Shown here: positions 33,066-41,965 of the stretch, in pieces
Layout: every line of letters starts with the position of its first letter
How positions within the stretch are numbered: position 1 is the stretch's first letter
NCBI GenBank assembly: GCA_910588955.1
Contig: CAJURQ010000026.1
Location: forward strand, 1 to 52,363
Direction: 5' to 3'
Length of the DNA: 52,363 bases
Origin: an uncultured Lachnospiraceae bacterium
GTDB taxonomy: Bacteria > Bacillota > Clostridia > Lachnospirales > Lachnospiraceae
Program-made: the position numbers and the translations under genes
Notes under the pieces: model-generated
Seen by the model: the letters and a program-made list of their open reading frames with translations, nothing else
Database searches by the model: none
Told to the model about the DNA's origin: nothing

Positions 33066-33160
33066 GGAGAATGCTGTTTTTCAAGCATTCTCCTGCGTGA
33101 GACTTAGAACTTCTTCGCGAAGCAGCCCTTGCTGCGAGTGATTAGAAGTTCTTCTCACGC
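33066..33160 (-). ncRNA. Structured two-hairpin RNA element, copy 2 (iorA-iorB)
   Basis: Same plan as the ilvD-ilvB copy. The basal stem is 8 bp (33153-33160 with 33095-33102) and the upper stem 9 bp (33144-33152 with 33106-33114). Three unpaired bases AAG (33103-33105) lie on the 3' side. The short hairpin GGAGAATGC/GCATTCTCC (33085-33093 with 33066-33074) follows. The long-stem bases differ from copy 1 but pairing is kept; the short hairpin stem is identical. The basal stem contains the iorA stop codon TGA. Confidence 0.65.
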
Positions 33161-34882
33161 TAGTGCCCCGAATTTACAGAGCTGCTCGCAGACACCGCAG
33201 CCCACGCAGAGCGTCTCATCGATGACCGCTTTGCCGTCCACCATGCTGATCGCCGGACAGCCGATATTCATGCACGCCTTACAGCCCTTGCACTTCTCGG
33301 GATCGGAACAAATCGGACCCGGATGCTTCACATATTTGAGCAGCGCACAGGGACGGCGTGAAATGATAACCGAGGGCTCCTTCGCCGCAAGCTCCTCCTT
33401 GATCACCGTCTGGCAGGTCTCCATATCGTAAGGGTCTACCACCTTCACACGCTTGATGCCAACCGCGTGACACAGGCTCTCCAGATCGATCTTCGTGCAG
33501 GGATCGCCTTTCAGGTTATAGCCGGTGGTCGGATTCTGCTGGTGACCCGTCATGCCCGTGATGGAATTGTCCAGTATAATTACAGTCGAATCAGACTCAT
33601 TGTAGGCAATATTGATAAGCCCCGTAACGCCGGAATGAATAAAGGTGGAATCGCCGATCACCGCCACCGTCTTTCCCGCGCTCTCCTCGTCTCCCGCTTT
33701 CACAAAGCCGTGAAGCCCGGAAACGGACGCGCCCATGCAGACGGTCGTGTCGATCGCGTTAAGCGGCGCAACCGCGCCCAATGTATAACACCCGATATCT
33801 CCGAGTACGGTCAGGTTTAATTTCTTCAATACATAGAAAAGGCTTCTGTGCGGGCAGCCCGCGCACATCACGGGCGGTCTTGCCGGAATCTCCTCCGAGA
33901 GGGCTTTCCCCGCCTGCACCGGCTGACCGAGCTTCTCCTTCACCACGTTCTGGCTCAGCTCGCCAATCCCGGTAAACAGATCCTTGCCGGACACGGCAAG
34001 TCCCAGACTTCTGCAGTGCGCCTCGATAAAGCCGTCCAGCTCCTCCACTACCACAAGCTTCCCAACTGTCTTCGCAAAGTCCCTGATCTTCTGCTCAGGC
34101 ATAGGCCAGATCATCCCCAGCTTCAAAACGGGGTATGTATCGCCGTAAGCCTCCTTCACATATTGATAACAGGTGGAAGAAGTGATAATGCCCACGGATT
34201 TATCGTTTCCATCCTCAATCCGGTTGATCTTTGCCGTCTCCGCCCACGCAGTCAGCGCCTTCGTGCGCTCCTCCACCATGGGATGCTTTTTCTTCGCATA
34301 AGCCGGCATCATAATATATTTTGCGGGGTTCTTCTCATACTTCTTCGGCTCCGGCACAACCCGCTCCCCCGTCTCCACAACACTCTGGGAATGGCTGACA
34401 CGGGTGCACATCTTCATAAGCACCGCCGTGTCAAACTGCTCGGACAGCTCGTATGACAGCTTGGCAAAGGCAAGCGCCTCCGCCGAATCGGAAGGCTCCA
34501 GCATGGGAATCTTCGCCGCCCGCGCATAATGGCGGGAATCCTGCTCATTCTGGGAACTGTGCATCCCGGCGTCGTCCGCCACCCCGATAATCAGTCCCGC
34601 GTTCACACCTGTGTAGGATATCGTAAACAGAGGATCCGCCGCCACGTTTAAGCCCACATGCTTCATGGCGCAAAAGCTTCGCACACCGCGAAGCGAAGCG
34701 CCAAACGCCGCCTCCAGCGCCACTTTCTCATTGGGCGCCCACTCCGCGTAAACCTCCTCATACTTCGCCACAGACTCGGTGATCTCCGTACTCGGCGTCC
34801 CCGGATAGCTGGACACAAAACTGCACCCCGCCTCATACAACCCTCTGGCAACCGCCTCGTTGCCTAACATCAATGTCTTCAT
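33155..34882 (-). CDS. iorA: Indolepyruvate ferredoxin oxidoreductase, alpha subunit
   Basis: Catalytic, ThDP- and iron-sulfur-containing subunit that works with IorB. The 575-residue protein opens MLGNEAVARGLYEAGCSFVSSYPGTPSTEI. It carries the ThDP segment GDSTFIHSGVTGLINIAYNES in the C-terminal half. It ends in a ferredoxin-like domain with two cysteine clusters, CKGCKACMNIGCP and CVGCGVCEQLC, that pass electrons to ferredoxin. The length is slightly below the archaeal enzymes (about 600). The iorA-iorB order is standard, but here the RNA element lies between them. Confidence 0.96.
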   Translation of the reverse strand: MKTLMLGNEAVARGLYEAGCSFVSSYPGTPSTEITESVAKYEEVYAEWAPNEKVALEAAFGASLRGVRSFCAMKHVGLNVAADPLFTISYTGVNAGLIIGVADDAGMHSSQNEQDSRHYARAAKIPMLEPSDSAEALAFAKLSYELSEQFDTAVLMKMCTRVSHSQSVVETGERVVPEPKKYEKNPAKYIMMPAYAKKKHPMVEERTKALTAWAETAKINRIEDGNDKSVGIITSSTCYQYVKEAYGDTYPVLKLGMIWPMPEQKIRDFAKTVGKLVVVEELDGFIEAHCRSLGLAVSGKDLFTGIGELSQNVVKEKLGQPVQAGKALSEEIPARPPVMCAGCPHRSLFYVLKKLNLTVLGDIGCYTLGAVAPLNAIDTTVCMGASVSGLHGFVKAGDEESAGKTVAVIGDSTFIHSGVTGLINIAYNESDSTVIILDNSITGMTGHQQNPTTGYNLKGDPCTKIDLESLCHAVGIKRVKVVDPYDMETCQTVIKEELAAKEPSVIISRRPCALLKYVKHPGPICSDPEKCKGCKACMNIGCPAISMVDGKAVIDETLCVGCGVCEQLCKFGALA

Positions 34883-34901
34883 AAGTACATTCGTTCCTTT
34901 C

Positions 34902-36449
34902 TTACTCGTCTCCGATGGAATCTTTCACCGAAACCGTCACCTTCTGGTCATAGCAGGAGAAAATCTCTGCAAGCTTTTTCTCCTCCGGCGCTTTCGTCAC
35001 CATACTCACCACAGGCACAATCACCAGCCCGGCAATCATACAGAATGCGCCTGCATTGATCGGGGACTGTAAAAGCGCGGGAAAATTCGACCTGAAAAAG
35101 ATGTTCGCAAGCATCACAATGGTGGAGAATAAAAAGCTCACCCAGCACGCCGCTTTCGTCGTCCGTTTCCAGTACAGACCGTAGAGGAACGGCGCAAGGA
35201 AGGCACCTGCAAGCGCGCCCCAGCTCACACCCATAAGCTGCGCGATAAAGGTAACGTTAGAGCGGTATTGGATCAGGGCAAGCACCACGGAAATCGCAAT
35301 GAACACCACCAGAAGCCCCCGCATCCATTTCACCTGTTTCTTCTCGTCCATCTCCTTAATTATATTACCTTTAATGAAGTCCAGCGTCAAGGTGGAGCTT
35401 GATGCCAAAACAAGGGATGACAGGGTGGACATGGATGCGGAAAGCACCAGAATCACCACCACCGCAATCAGAATCGTAGGAAGCCCGGAAAGCATGGTGG
35501 GCACCACCGAGTCGTAACCGTTCGCCGCAATGTCGATTTTATCACTGAACAGACGTCCGAATCCGCCAAGGAAATAGCAGCCGCCGGCAACAATCGTGGC
35601 AAAAACCGTGGAAATAATCATGCCCTTGTTGATCGCGCTCTCACTCTTGATGGCATAAAACTTCTGCACCATCTGCGGCAGTCCCCATGTGCCGAGGCTG
35701 GTGAGGATCACCACGCCCAGAAGCCCCACGGGATCGGGACCAAAAAAGGAGTTAAACACGCCGGGCGCAGCTGAAACCGTCTCGTCGCTCACCGCAGCCA
35801 GCTTATCAAGCGCAGCAAGGAAACCGCCCTGACTGTTTAAAACAGCGACCACCACCGCCGCAATGCCGAAGATCATAATAATGCCCTGAATAAAATCGTT
35901 GATTGCCGTCGCCATGTAACCGCCCGCGATGACATAAATGCCCGTAAGCACCGCCATAACGATCACGCACACACTGTAGTCAATGTCAAACGCCATACCG
36001 AACAGCCGACTAAGCCCGTTGTAAAGGCTCGCCGTATAGGGAATCAGAAAGATAAAGATAATCGCCGATGCCGCAAGCTTTAACGGCTTGCTCTCAAACC
36101 GTTCACCAAAAAACTGAGGCATGGTCGCGCTGTCTAAGTGCTGCGTCATAATGCGGGTGCGGCGTCCCAGCACCGCCCATGCAAGCAGCGACCCCAAAAA
36201 AGCGTTGCCAAGTCCCGCCCACGTAGCGGCGATACCATACTTCCAGCCGAACTGTCCTGCATACCCGACAAAAACCACCGCCGAAAAATAACTGGTCCCG
36301 TAGGCAAAAGCCGTCAGCCACGGTCCCACGCTTCTGCCGCCCAGCACAAACCCGTTCACATCCGTGGCATGTTTACGGCAGTAAAGCCCGATGCCGATCA
36401 TCACACCGAAGAAAATGACAAGCATGATTACTTTAATAAACAAATCCAT
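34902..36449 (-). CDS. Sodium:solute symporter (SSF family)
   Basis: A 515-residue integral membrane protein with about thirteen hydrophobic helices, the usual SSF plan. Signatures are GLYCRKHATDVNGFVLGGRSVGPWLTAFAYGTSYFSAVVFVGYAG near the N-terminus and the GGYMATAINDFIQGIIM segment of PutP-type carriers. The substrate is unknown. From its place between the acyl-CoA ligase and iorA, an aromatic acid or amino acid is plausible. I start at the ATG ending at 36449 (AAGGAG nine bases upstream); the longer frame lacks a ribosome site. Confidence 0.9.
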   Translation of the reverse strand: MDLFIKVIMLVIFFGVMIGIGLYCRKHATDVNGFVLGGRSVGPWLTAFAYGTSYFSAVVFVGYAGQFGWKYGIAATWAGLGNAFLGSLLAWAVLGRRTRIMTQHLDSATMPQFFGERFESKPLKLAASAIIFIFLIPYTASLYNGLSRLFGMAFDIDYSVCVIVMAVLTGIYVIAGGYMATAINDFIQGIIMIFGIAAVVVAVLNSQGGFLAALDKLAAVSDETVSAAPGVFNSFFGPDPVGLLGVVILTSLGTWGLPQMVQKFYAIKSESAINKGMIISTVFATIVAGGCYFLGGFGRLFSDKIDIAANGYDSVVPTMLSGLPTILIAVVVILVLSASMSTLSSLVLASSSTLTLDFIKGNIIKEMDEKKQVKWMRGLLVVFIAISVVLALIQYRSNVTFIAQLMGVSWGALAGAFLAPFLYGLYWKRTTKAACWVSFLFSTIVMLANIFFRSNFPALLQSPINAGAFCMIAGLVIVPVVSMVTKAPEEKKLAEIFSCYDQKVTVSVKDSIGDE

Positions 36450-36532
36450 AACCCTTTTCTCCTTCTCGCTGAAATATAGTGTGTAGCAAAGCCAAATAGT
36501 AACTATTGCTATTTTATGCAATCATCCGTCTC

Positions 36533-38170
36533 TCAGTTTTTGATCTGCGCCTCCACGAGACTGCCGTGACAATAGCGCTCCCTGAGCACGGGTTTCTCGA
36601 TCTTGCCCGTGGGATTTCTGGGCACCTTGTCAAAAATCACTTTCCTCGGACGCTTATAACGGGGTAGCTCCTTGCAGAAGGCATCGATCTCCTCCTCCGT
36701 ACAGCTTACGCCCTCCTTGATCTCTATGATAGCCGCCGCTATCTCGCCCAGTCTGTTATCCGGCAGACCGATCACCGCCACGTCCTTGATCTTGTCGTTT
36801 CTGCGCAGGAAGTCCTCGATCTGTACCGGGTAAAGGTTTTCCCCACCGGAGATGATGACGTCCTTCTTGCGATCCACCAGATAGATGAAGCCGTCCTCGT
36901 CCATGCGCGCCATATCTCCCGTATACAGCCAGTCTCCCTTGAGAATTTCATCCGTCGCCTCGGGATTCTTATAATAACAGAGCATAACGCCCGGTCCCTT
37001 GACGATCAACTCGCCCACGTCGCCCTGCGAAACCTCTTTCCCCTGCTCGTCCACGATCTTCGCTTCCCAGTGATAACCCGGTTTCCCGATGGCTCCCACC
37101 TTATGTATGTTCTCCACGCCCAAATGCACACAGCCGGGACCGATGGACTCGCTCAGCCCGTAGTTGGTGTCGTACTGGTGATGCGGGAAATGCTTTTTCC
37201 AACGCTGGATCAGGCTGGGCGGAACGGGCTGCGCCCCGATATGCATCAGCCGCCACTGTTCCAGCAAGAAATGAGCCATATCCACCTGCCCCGAGTCTAT
37301 GGCGTCCAGCAGATCCTGCGCCCACGGCACAAGAAGCCATACGATCGTGCACTGTTCCTCCGTCACCGCCCGCAAAATCCACTCCGGCTTTACGCCCCGC
37401 AGAAGCACCGCCTTGCCTGCCGTGAGCAGGGAACCAAACCAGTGCATCTTCGCCCCTGTGTGATAGAGCGGCGGAATGCAGAGGAACACATCATCCTTGG
37501 TCTGTCCGTGATGGTTCTGCTCCGTCTCGCAGGAGGAGCGCAGCGCCCGGTGATTGTGCAGAATCGCTTTCGGGAAACCCGTCGTTCCGGAGGAAAAATA
37601 AATCGCCGCATAGTCCTCTTCCGTAAGCGCTACCGGCGGCGCGCTGGAAGAACAGAAGCGCATCAGTTTCAGGCAGTCCTCCGTGTAATCGGGACCGCCC
37701 TTCCCCGGGAAAAACATCATCCCCACCCCCGGCAGGTCATCCGCAATGCTGTCCATCCGCTCGATAAACTCCGGTCCAAAGACTAAGATTTCGACATCCG
37801 CAAGTTCCAGACAATACTTGATCTCCTCCGCGGAATAGCGGAAATTCAACGGCACCGCCACACCGCCTGCCTTCAGAATGCCAAAATAGATGGGCAGCCA
37901 CTCCAGACAATTCATCATCAGAATGCCCACCTTCGTCTCCCGCTCCATGCCGCGGGACAAAAGCAGGTTGGCAAAGCGGTTGGCACGCCTGTCAAAGTCC
38001 GTCCAGCTCAGCTCTCTCCGGTAGGGCGCGCCGTCACTCGCGCTCTCGATCAGACTCGCCTCCCGCCATGTCACCGCGCTGTCCCGCTCCTGAGAGGGGT
38101 TCAGCTCCACAAGCGCCGTGTCCGAGCCGTACAGCCGGGCGTTGCGCTCCAAAAACTCCGTGATTACCAT
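36533..38170 (-). CDS. AMP-forming acyl/aryl-CoA ligase
   Basis: A 545-residue member of the ANL superfamily (FadD/4-coumarate-CoA ligase-like), distinct from the shorter PaaK in the same operon. Motifs: AMP-binding loop YFSSGTTGFPKA, YGLSES, YTGDMARMDEDGF, hinge DRKKDVIISGGENLYP, and the C-terminal catalytic lysine in NPTGKIEK. The substrate is probably an aromatic or fatty acid, not resolvable from sequence. It follows the thioesterase by 24 bases. Confidence 0.93.
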   Translation of the reverse strand: MVITEFLERNARLYGSDTALVELNPSQERDSAVTWREASLIESASDGAPYRRELSWTDFDRRANRFANLLLSRGMERETKVGILMMNCLEWLPIYFGILKAGGVAVPLNFRYSAEEIKYCLELADVEILVFGPEFIERMDSIADDLPGVGMMFFPGKGGPDYTEDCLKLMRFCSSSAPPVALTEEDYAAIYFSSGTTGFPKAILHNHRALRSSCETEQNHHGQTKDDVFLCIPPLYHTGAKMHWFGSLLTAGKAVLLRGVKPEWILRAVTEEQCTIVWLLVPWAQDLLDAIDSGQVDMAHFLLEQWRLMHIGAQPVPPSLIQRWKKHFPHHQYDTNYGLSESIGPGCVHLGVENIHKVGAIGKPGYHWEAKIVDEQGKEVSQGDVGELIVKGPGVMLCYYKNPEATDEILKGDWLYTGDMARMDEDGFIYLVDRKKDVIISGGENLYPVQIEDFLRRNDKIKDVAVIGLPDNRLGEIAAAIIEIKEGVSCTEEEIDAFCKELPRYKRPRKVIFDKVPRNPTGKIEKPVLRERYCHGSLVEAQIKN

Positions 38171-38194
38171 TTCTCTTCCTCCTTCTTGGTATCT

Positions 38195-38593
38195 CTATCC
38201 GAGCACGTAGGCGTTGACCGTGGCGTGTGCCACATACGTGCCCATTTCATCCCGAATATCCACTGTCAAAAGCGCGGTGGTTCTGCCGCTCCGCAGACAG
38301 ACAGCCTCCGCGATCAGACGCTCTCCCCTCGCAGGCGCGAGAAAAGTGATGGACGCATTCTGACTGACCGTCATCTTTTCCGAATACCCGTTGGCGGCTA
38401 CCGCGCAGGTAAAATCAGCCAGCGTAAAGATGGCGCCACCCATGGGAACATTGTTCGCGTTCATGTGATGCGGCTCAAGCGTCAAAGAACAGACCGCCTT
38501 CCCCGGCTCGGCGCAGTCAATCCCAATACCCACCGCATCCGTGGCAAATCGGTCTTTTTTAAACTCTTCCCGAATCTCTTCCAGTTTCGACAT
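38195..38593 (-). CDS. PaaI-type hotdog thioesterase
   Basis: A 132-residue hotdog-fold protein with the PaaI/4HBT motif HMNANNVPMGGAIFTLADFTCAVAAN. This family hydrolyses aryl- or phenylacetyl-CoA esters and often protects against CoA trapping. It is the first gene of the arylpyruvate operon, right behind a strong promoter with an embedded inverted repeat. Confidence 0.9.
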   Translation of the reverse strand: MSKLEEIREEFKKDRFATDAVGIGIDCAEPGKAVCSLTLEPHHMNANNVPMGGAIFTLADFTCAVAANGYSEKMTVSQNASITFLAPARGERLIAEAVCLRSGRTTALLTVDIRDEMGTYVAHATVNAYVLG

Positions 38594-38631
38594 TTTGGGT
38601 CCCCTTTCTATGCTGCAAAACTACATTCACC

Positions 38632-38660
38632 ACTTTAGCACTTTTACTCGCTAAAGTCAA
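38632..38660 (-). promoter_or_regulatory. Promoter of the arylpyruvate operon with embedded operator
   Basis: Minus-strand TTGACT (38655-38660), 17-base spacer, TAAAGT (38632-38637). A perfect 8-bp inverted repeat, ACTTTAGC-N10-GCTAAAGT (38632-38639 and 38650-38657), spans from the -35 to the -10. A dimeric repressor bound here would block the promoter. The regulator is not identifiable. Confidence 0.7.
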
Positions 38661-38682
38661 GAGAGCGGACTGCCTTTCACAT

Positions 38683-38721
38683 GAAAACGGCAGAGACATT
38701 CTTTCCTTTTGTCTCTGCCGT
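38683..38721 (-). terminator. Terminator of the moxR-VWA transcript
   Basis: Perfect 11-bp stem ACGGCAGAGAC/GTCTCTGCCGT (38687-38697 with 38711-38721) followed on the minus strand by UUU, 36 bases past the VWA stop. Confidence 0.8.
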
Positions 38722-38756
38722 CCTCTTCTATATTATATGAACACTCACAACATCCG

Positions 38757-39953
38757 CTATCGATTCACCATCAGCTTCATCATCGCCTGATTCAAGCCGT
38801 CCACCGTCAGCTTATACATCGGAAAGACCGTCTTGATCGCCGTCTCCGCCTCCCGCCACGGTGCATGACCGGGTGCCATCTTGGGATTGAGCCAGACGAT
38901 CTTTTTGTAATGCTGCTTCATCAAAAGCAGCCAGTCCATCCCGGAAAGCCCGCCGTTCGGTCCTCTGTAATTGCCCGTCGTTGAGTACAGCTCCTCCGGC
39001 GCCATCGCCGCGTCACCTACAATAATCACCTTGTAATCGCTGTCCAGATTGCGGAACATCCACTCCGTCTCGATCCACTCTCCGTTCTCGCACTCCGGCG
39101 TCTTGTAGAGGTTAGAATAGATGCAGTTGTGGAAAAAATAAGTCTTTACATCCTTATAGTGGTTGGACTTGTGTACCGACTGAAACAGCTCGCTGAGGAG
39201 CGTCGTATAGGGAATCATGGTGCCGCCCGAATCCATTAAAAGCAAAAGCTTCACAGAGTTCTTCCGGGGTTTCTCCATCACAATCTGCAGGCAGCCGCCG
39301 TTGTTGCACGTGGCGTCCACCGTGCCGTTAATGTCAAGCTCCGTCTCCGGAATATCTAACTTTGTGGAAAACTGCCGCAGCTTTCTGAGCGCCATCTGGA
39401 ACTGCCTGTTGTCCAACACTTTGTCGTTTCTGAAATCGCGGTATTTCCTTGCCCCCACCACCTGAAAGGCGGACTGATAGCCGGTGGTGCCGCCCACCCG
39501 AATGCCGCCTATGTTGCCGCCCATATTGCCAAAGGACGTCTTTCCCATAGTGCCGATCCAGTAGCTGCCGCCGTTGTGCTCCTCGTTCTGATCCCGCAGC
39601 CTGTCCTTGAACTTGTTTTCGATATCGTCCTTGTCCAACGTGATGACTTCCTGGTTCATCTCGTGGCGCATCTCCTCGAAGACGTCCTGCATCTCCGGCT
39701 TATCCAGCCAGCGAAGAAGATTTTTGCCCACCTCGTTCTCCGACATGATGCCCTTGAACACCTCGTCAAACGCCATGTCGAACTTGTCGAACTCCGTCTC
39801 CGACTTCACGAGAATCATTCTTGCGAGATAATAAAATTCCGTCAGGCTGCTGTGACATAGCCCCTGCTGCAAAGCGTCCTGCAAAGTCAGCCACTCGCTC
39901 AAGGACACTTCCAGCCCTTTATCCTTCAAAGTATAAAAGAATTTACTGAACAT
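38757..39953 (-). CDS. VWA-domain protein, CoxE-like, with atypical MIDAS
   Basis: A 398-residue protein with a helical N-terminal half and a C-terminal von Willebrand A domain. It is the partner of the MoxR ATPase upstream; such pairs act as chaperones for metalloenzyme maturation or complex remodelling. The metal site normally reads DxSxS; here the strand is LLLLMDSGGTM, so the third position is Gly and the fifth Thr. A later GDAAMAPEEL could supply the distal Asp. There is no signal peptide. The gap to moxR is 121 bases. Confidence 0.85.
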   Translation of the reverse strand: MFSKFFYTLKDKGLEVSLSEWLTLQDALQQGLCHSSLTEFYYLARMILVKSETEFDKFDMAFDEVFKGIMSENEVGKNLLRWLDKPEMQDVFEEMRHEMNQEVITLDKDDIENKFKDRLRDQNEEHNGGSYWIGTMGKTSFGNMGGNIGGIRVGGTTGYQSAFQVVGARKYRDFRNDKVLDNRQFQMALRKLRQFSTKLDIPETELDINGTVDATCNNGGCLQIVMEKPRKNSVKLLLLMDSGGTMIPYTTLLSELFQSVHKSNHYKDVKTYFFHNCIYSNLYKTPECENGEWIETEWMFRNLDSDYKVIIVGDAAMAPEELYSTTGNYRGPNGGLSGMDWLLLMKQHYKKIVWLNPKMAPGHAPWREAETAIKTVFPMYKLTVDGLNQAMMKLMVNR

Positions 39954-40074
39954 AGAATCTCCATTCCTACTTCCGAAACATTCCTATGGCAACAGAACCC
40001 TCATATTGCAACTGAACCTATTTTGACAACAGAATCACCGATTCCATTCATGCCGTTTTTCATATCATCCGTTA

Positions 40075-40893
40075 TTAAAAATCCGTCTTATTTCTTACCG
40101 TCTCAAGATCCTCGTCCTTCTTCACCACCACCCCGATAAAAGGAAGTTCCTTTCTGAGCGTATCCGTCGGAATCCCGCCGATCTGCAAGGCGTTGATCCA
40201 GTCGATCAGCTCCGAGGTACTCGGCTTTTTGCGGATATCTTTCATGGAGCGGATCCAGTAGAACACCTCCATAGCATCCTTCAAAAGCTTATCCTCCACG
40301 TCGGGATAATGGGTTCTCACGATCTCCTCCATCAACGCCTGATCCGGAAAGTCAATGTAATGGAAGATACATCTGCGCAGAAACGCGTCCGGCAGCTCCT
40401 TCTCCGCATTGGACGTAATAATCACGATCGGTCTGTGCTTCGCCTTCACCGTCCGCTTCGTCTCGTGAATATAAAATTCCATCTGGTCAAGCTCCCAGAG
40501 CAGATCGTTTGGAAACTCAAGGTCCGCCTTATCGATCTCGTCGATCAGAAGGATTACCTGTTCATCCGACTCGAACGCCTCCCCCAGCTTTCCCAGCTTG
40601 ATATAATGGGCGATGTCGTCCACGCCCTCCTCTCCGAACTGCCCGTCGTAAAGCCGCTGGATCGTGTCGTACATATAAAGCCCGTCCTGCGCTTTCGTGG
40701 TGGACTTGATGTTCCAGATAATCAACTTCTTGCCCAGCGACTCCGCCACCGCCTGCGCAAGCATTGTCTTGCCCGTACCCGGCTCCCCCTTGATCAGAAG
40801 GGGTTTCTGCAGGGCGATCGCTACGTTTACACTCGCCAAAAGCTGTTCGGACGCCACATACTGGGCGGTACTCTCAAATTTCGTATTTGCCAT
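40075..40893 (-). CDS. MoxR-family AAA+ ATPase
   Basis: A 272-residue AAA+ protein with Walker A GEPGTGKT (36-43), Walker B VILLIDEIDKAD, sensor 1 in IVIITSNAEKELPDAFLRRC and a short lid domain. MoxR ATPases use ATP to load or activate client complexes together with a VWA protein; the VWA gene follows directly. The client cannot be told from the neighbours. It resembles the CoxD branch. Confidence 0.93.
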   Translation of the reverse strand: MANTKFESTAQYVASEQLLASVNVAIALQKPLLIKGEPGTGKTMLAQAVAESLGKKLIIWNIKSTTKAQDGLYMYDTIQRLYDGQFGEEGVDDIAHYIKLGKLGEAFESDEQVILLIDEIDKADLEFPNDLLWELDQMEFYIHETKRTVKAKHRPIVIITSNAEKELPDAFLRRCIFHYIDFPDQALMEEIVRTHYPDVEDKLLKDAMEVFYWIRSMKDIRKKPSTSELIDWINALQIGGIPTDTLRKELPFIGVVVKKDEDLETVRNKTDF

Positions 40894-40977
40894 TTTCTTT
40901 CCTTTCTCCTGTCTCTCAACTGATGTTCTGCCCGTAAAATGATTCCCGTCCTTCGGTCGTCTTACGGATTTCGGTTA

Positions 40978-41006
40978 TTGCACATATTATAGATTTATGT
41001 TACGAT
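40978..41006 (+). promoter_or_regulatory. Promoter of metF
   Basis: TTGCAC (40978-40983), 17-base spacer, TACGAT (41001-41006), about 95 bases before metF. Confidence 0.6.
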
Positions 41007-41099
41007 ATTTCAGATGCAAAAGCAAGAAATTGTTTCTTCAATAAATGCACCAAGATCAGATAAAGGAAAGAATAAAGGACACGGAAAGGAATCCATATC

Positions 41100-41939
41100 A
41101 TGTCACACACTGCAAGTCTCTCTTTCGAGGTTTTCCCCCCGAAAAAGGAAGAAGAATTTGATAACATATTTGATTTTTTGCGGGCGGCGGCGAAACTGCA
41201 CCCCGATTTCATCAGCTGCACCTACGGCGCGGGCGGTTCCCGTGCCGGAAAGACCATCGAGATCGCTTCCTTCATCCAGAAAGAACTCGGCATCGACGCT
41301 ATCGCACACATTACCTGTGTCGGCTTCACCAAGGCGGACCTTGAGCAAAACTGTGAAGCGCTTAATGCCGCTGGTGTAAACCATGTGCTTGCGCTGCGCG
41401 GGGACAGACCCCAGCATATGACCGACGAACAGTTTAACAGCCGGGATTTTTTCTACGCGACAGACCTTGTCCGCCATCTAAAAGCCCACACTTCCCTACA
41501 GATTTCAGGCGCGTGCTATCCCGAAAAGCATTTTGAAGCGCCAAGTCTGGAAGAAGATTTAATCCATTTAAAAGAGAAAGTGGATGCTGGCGTCACCTCT
41601 CTCGTGACCCAGATGTTTTTCGATAACGCCTGTTTCTATCGCTTTATAGAACTGGTGCGGGCAAAGGGCATCAACGTTCCCATCCACGCCGGCATCATGC
41701 CCATCACCACAGCGAAACAGCTCGGCACCACCGTCTCCCTCTCCGGCTCCTCCGTTCCGAAGGAACTGGCGGATATCATTGCCACCTACGGTGAAAATAA
41801 GGAGGACATGCGCAAAGCGGGCATCGACTATGCCGTGCGCCAGATCCTGGATCTGAGAGAACACGGGGTGGACGGCATCCATATTTATTCCATGAATAAA
41901 TTAAAGACGACGACGGAGATTTGCGGGCTGATTTCTTAA
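41100..41939 (+). CDS. metF: Methylenetetrahydrofolate reductase
   Basis: Reduces 5,10-methylene-THF to 5-methyl-THF for methionine synthesis or one-carbon flow. The 279-residue flavoprotein opens LSFEVFPPKKEEE, with catalytic Glu in FEVFPPK, then CTYGAGGSRAG, NHVLALRGDRP and TQMFFDNACFYRF. The length is that of the bacterial one-domain enzyme. A GGA lies ten bases before the ATG. It stands alone; no metV partner or Wood-Ljungdahl genes are adjacent. Confidence 0.95.
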   Translation: MSHTASLSFEVFPPKKEEEFDNIFDFLRAAAKLHPDFISCTYGAGGSRAGKTIEIASFIQKELGIDAIAHITCVGFTKADLEQNCEALNAAGVNHVLALRGDRPQHMTDEQFNSRDFFYATDLVRHLKAHTSLQISGACYPEKHFEAPSLEEDLIHLKEKVDAGVTSLVTQMFFDNACFYRFIELVRAKGINVPIHAGIMPITTAKQLGTTVSLSGSSVPKELADIIATYGENKEDMRKAGIDYAVRQILDLREHGVDGIHIYSMNKLKTTTEICGLIS

Positions 41940-41965
41940 AATAATTCGGTATTCTCAATTTCTGA

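Noticed and set aside
36450..36521. N-terminal extension of the SSF symporter by 24 codons
   Set aside because: No ribosome site, and AAGGAG lies directly before the chosen ATG.
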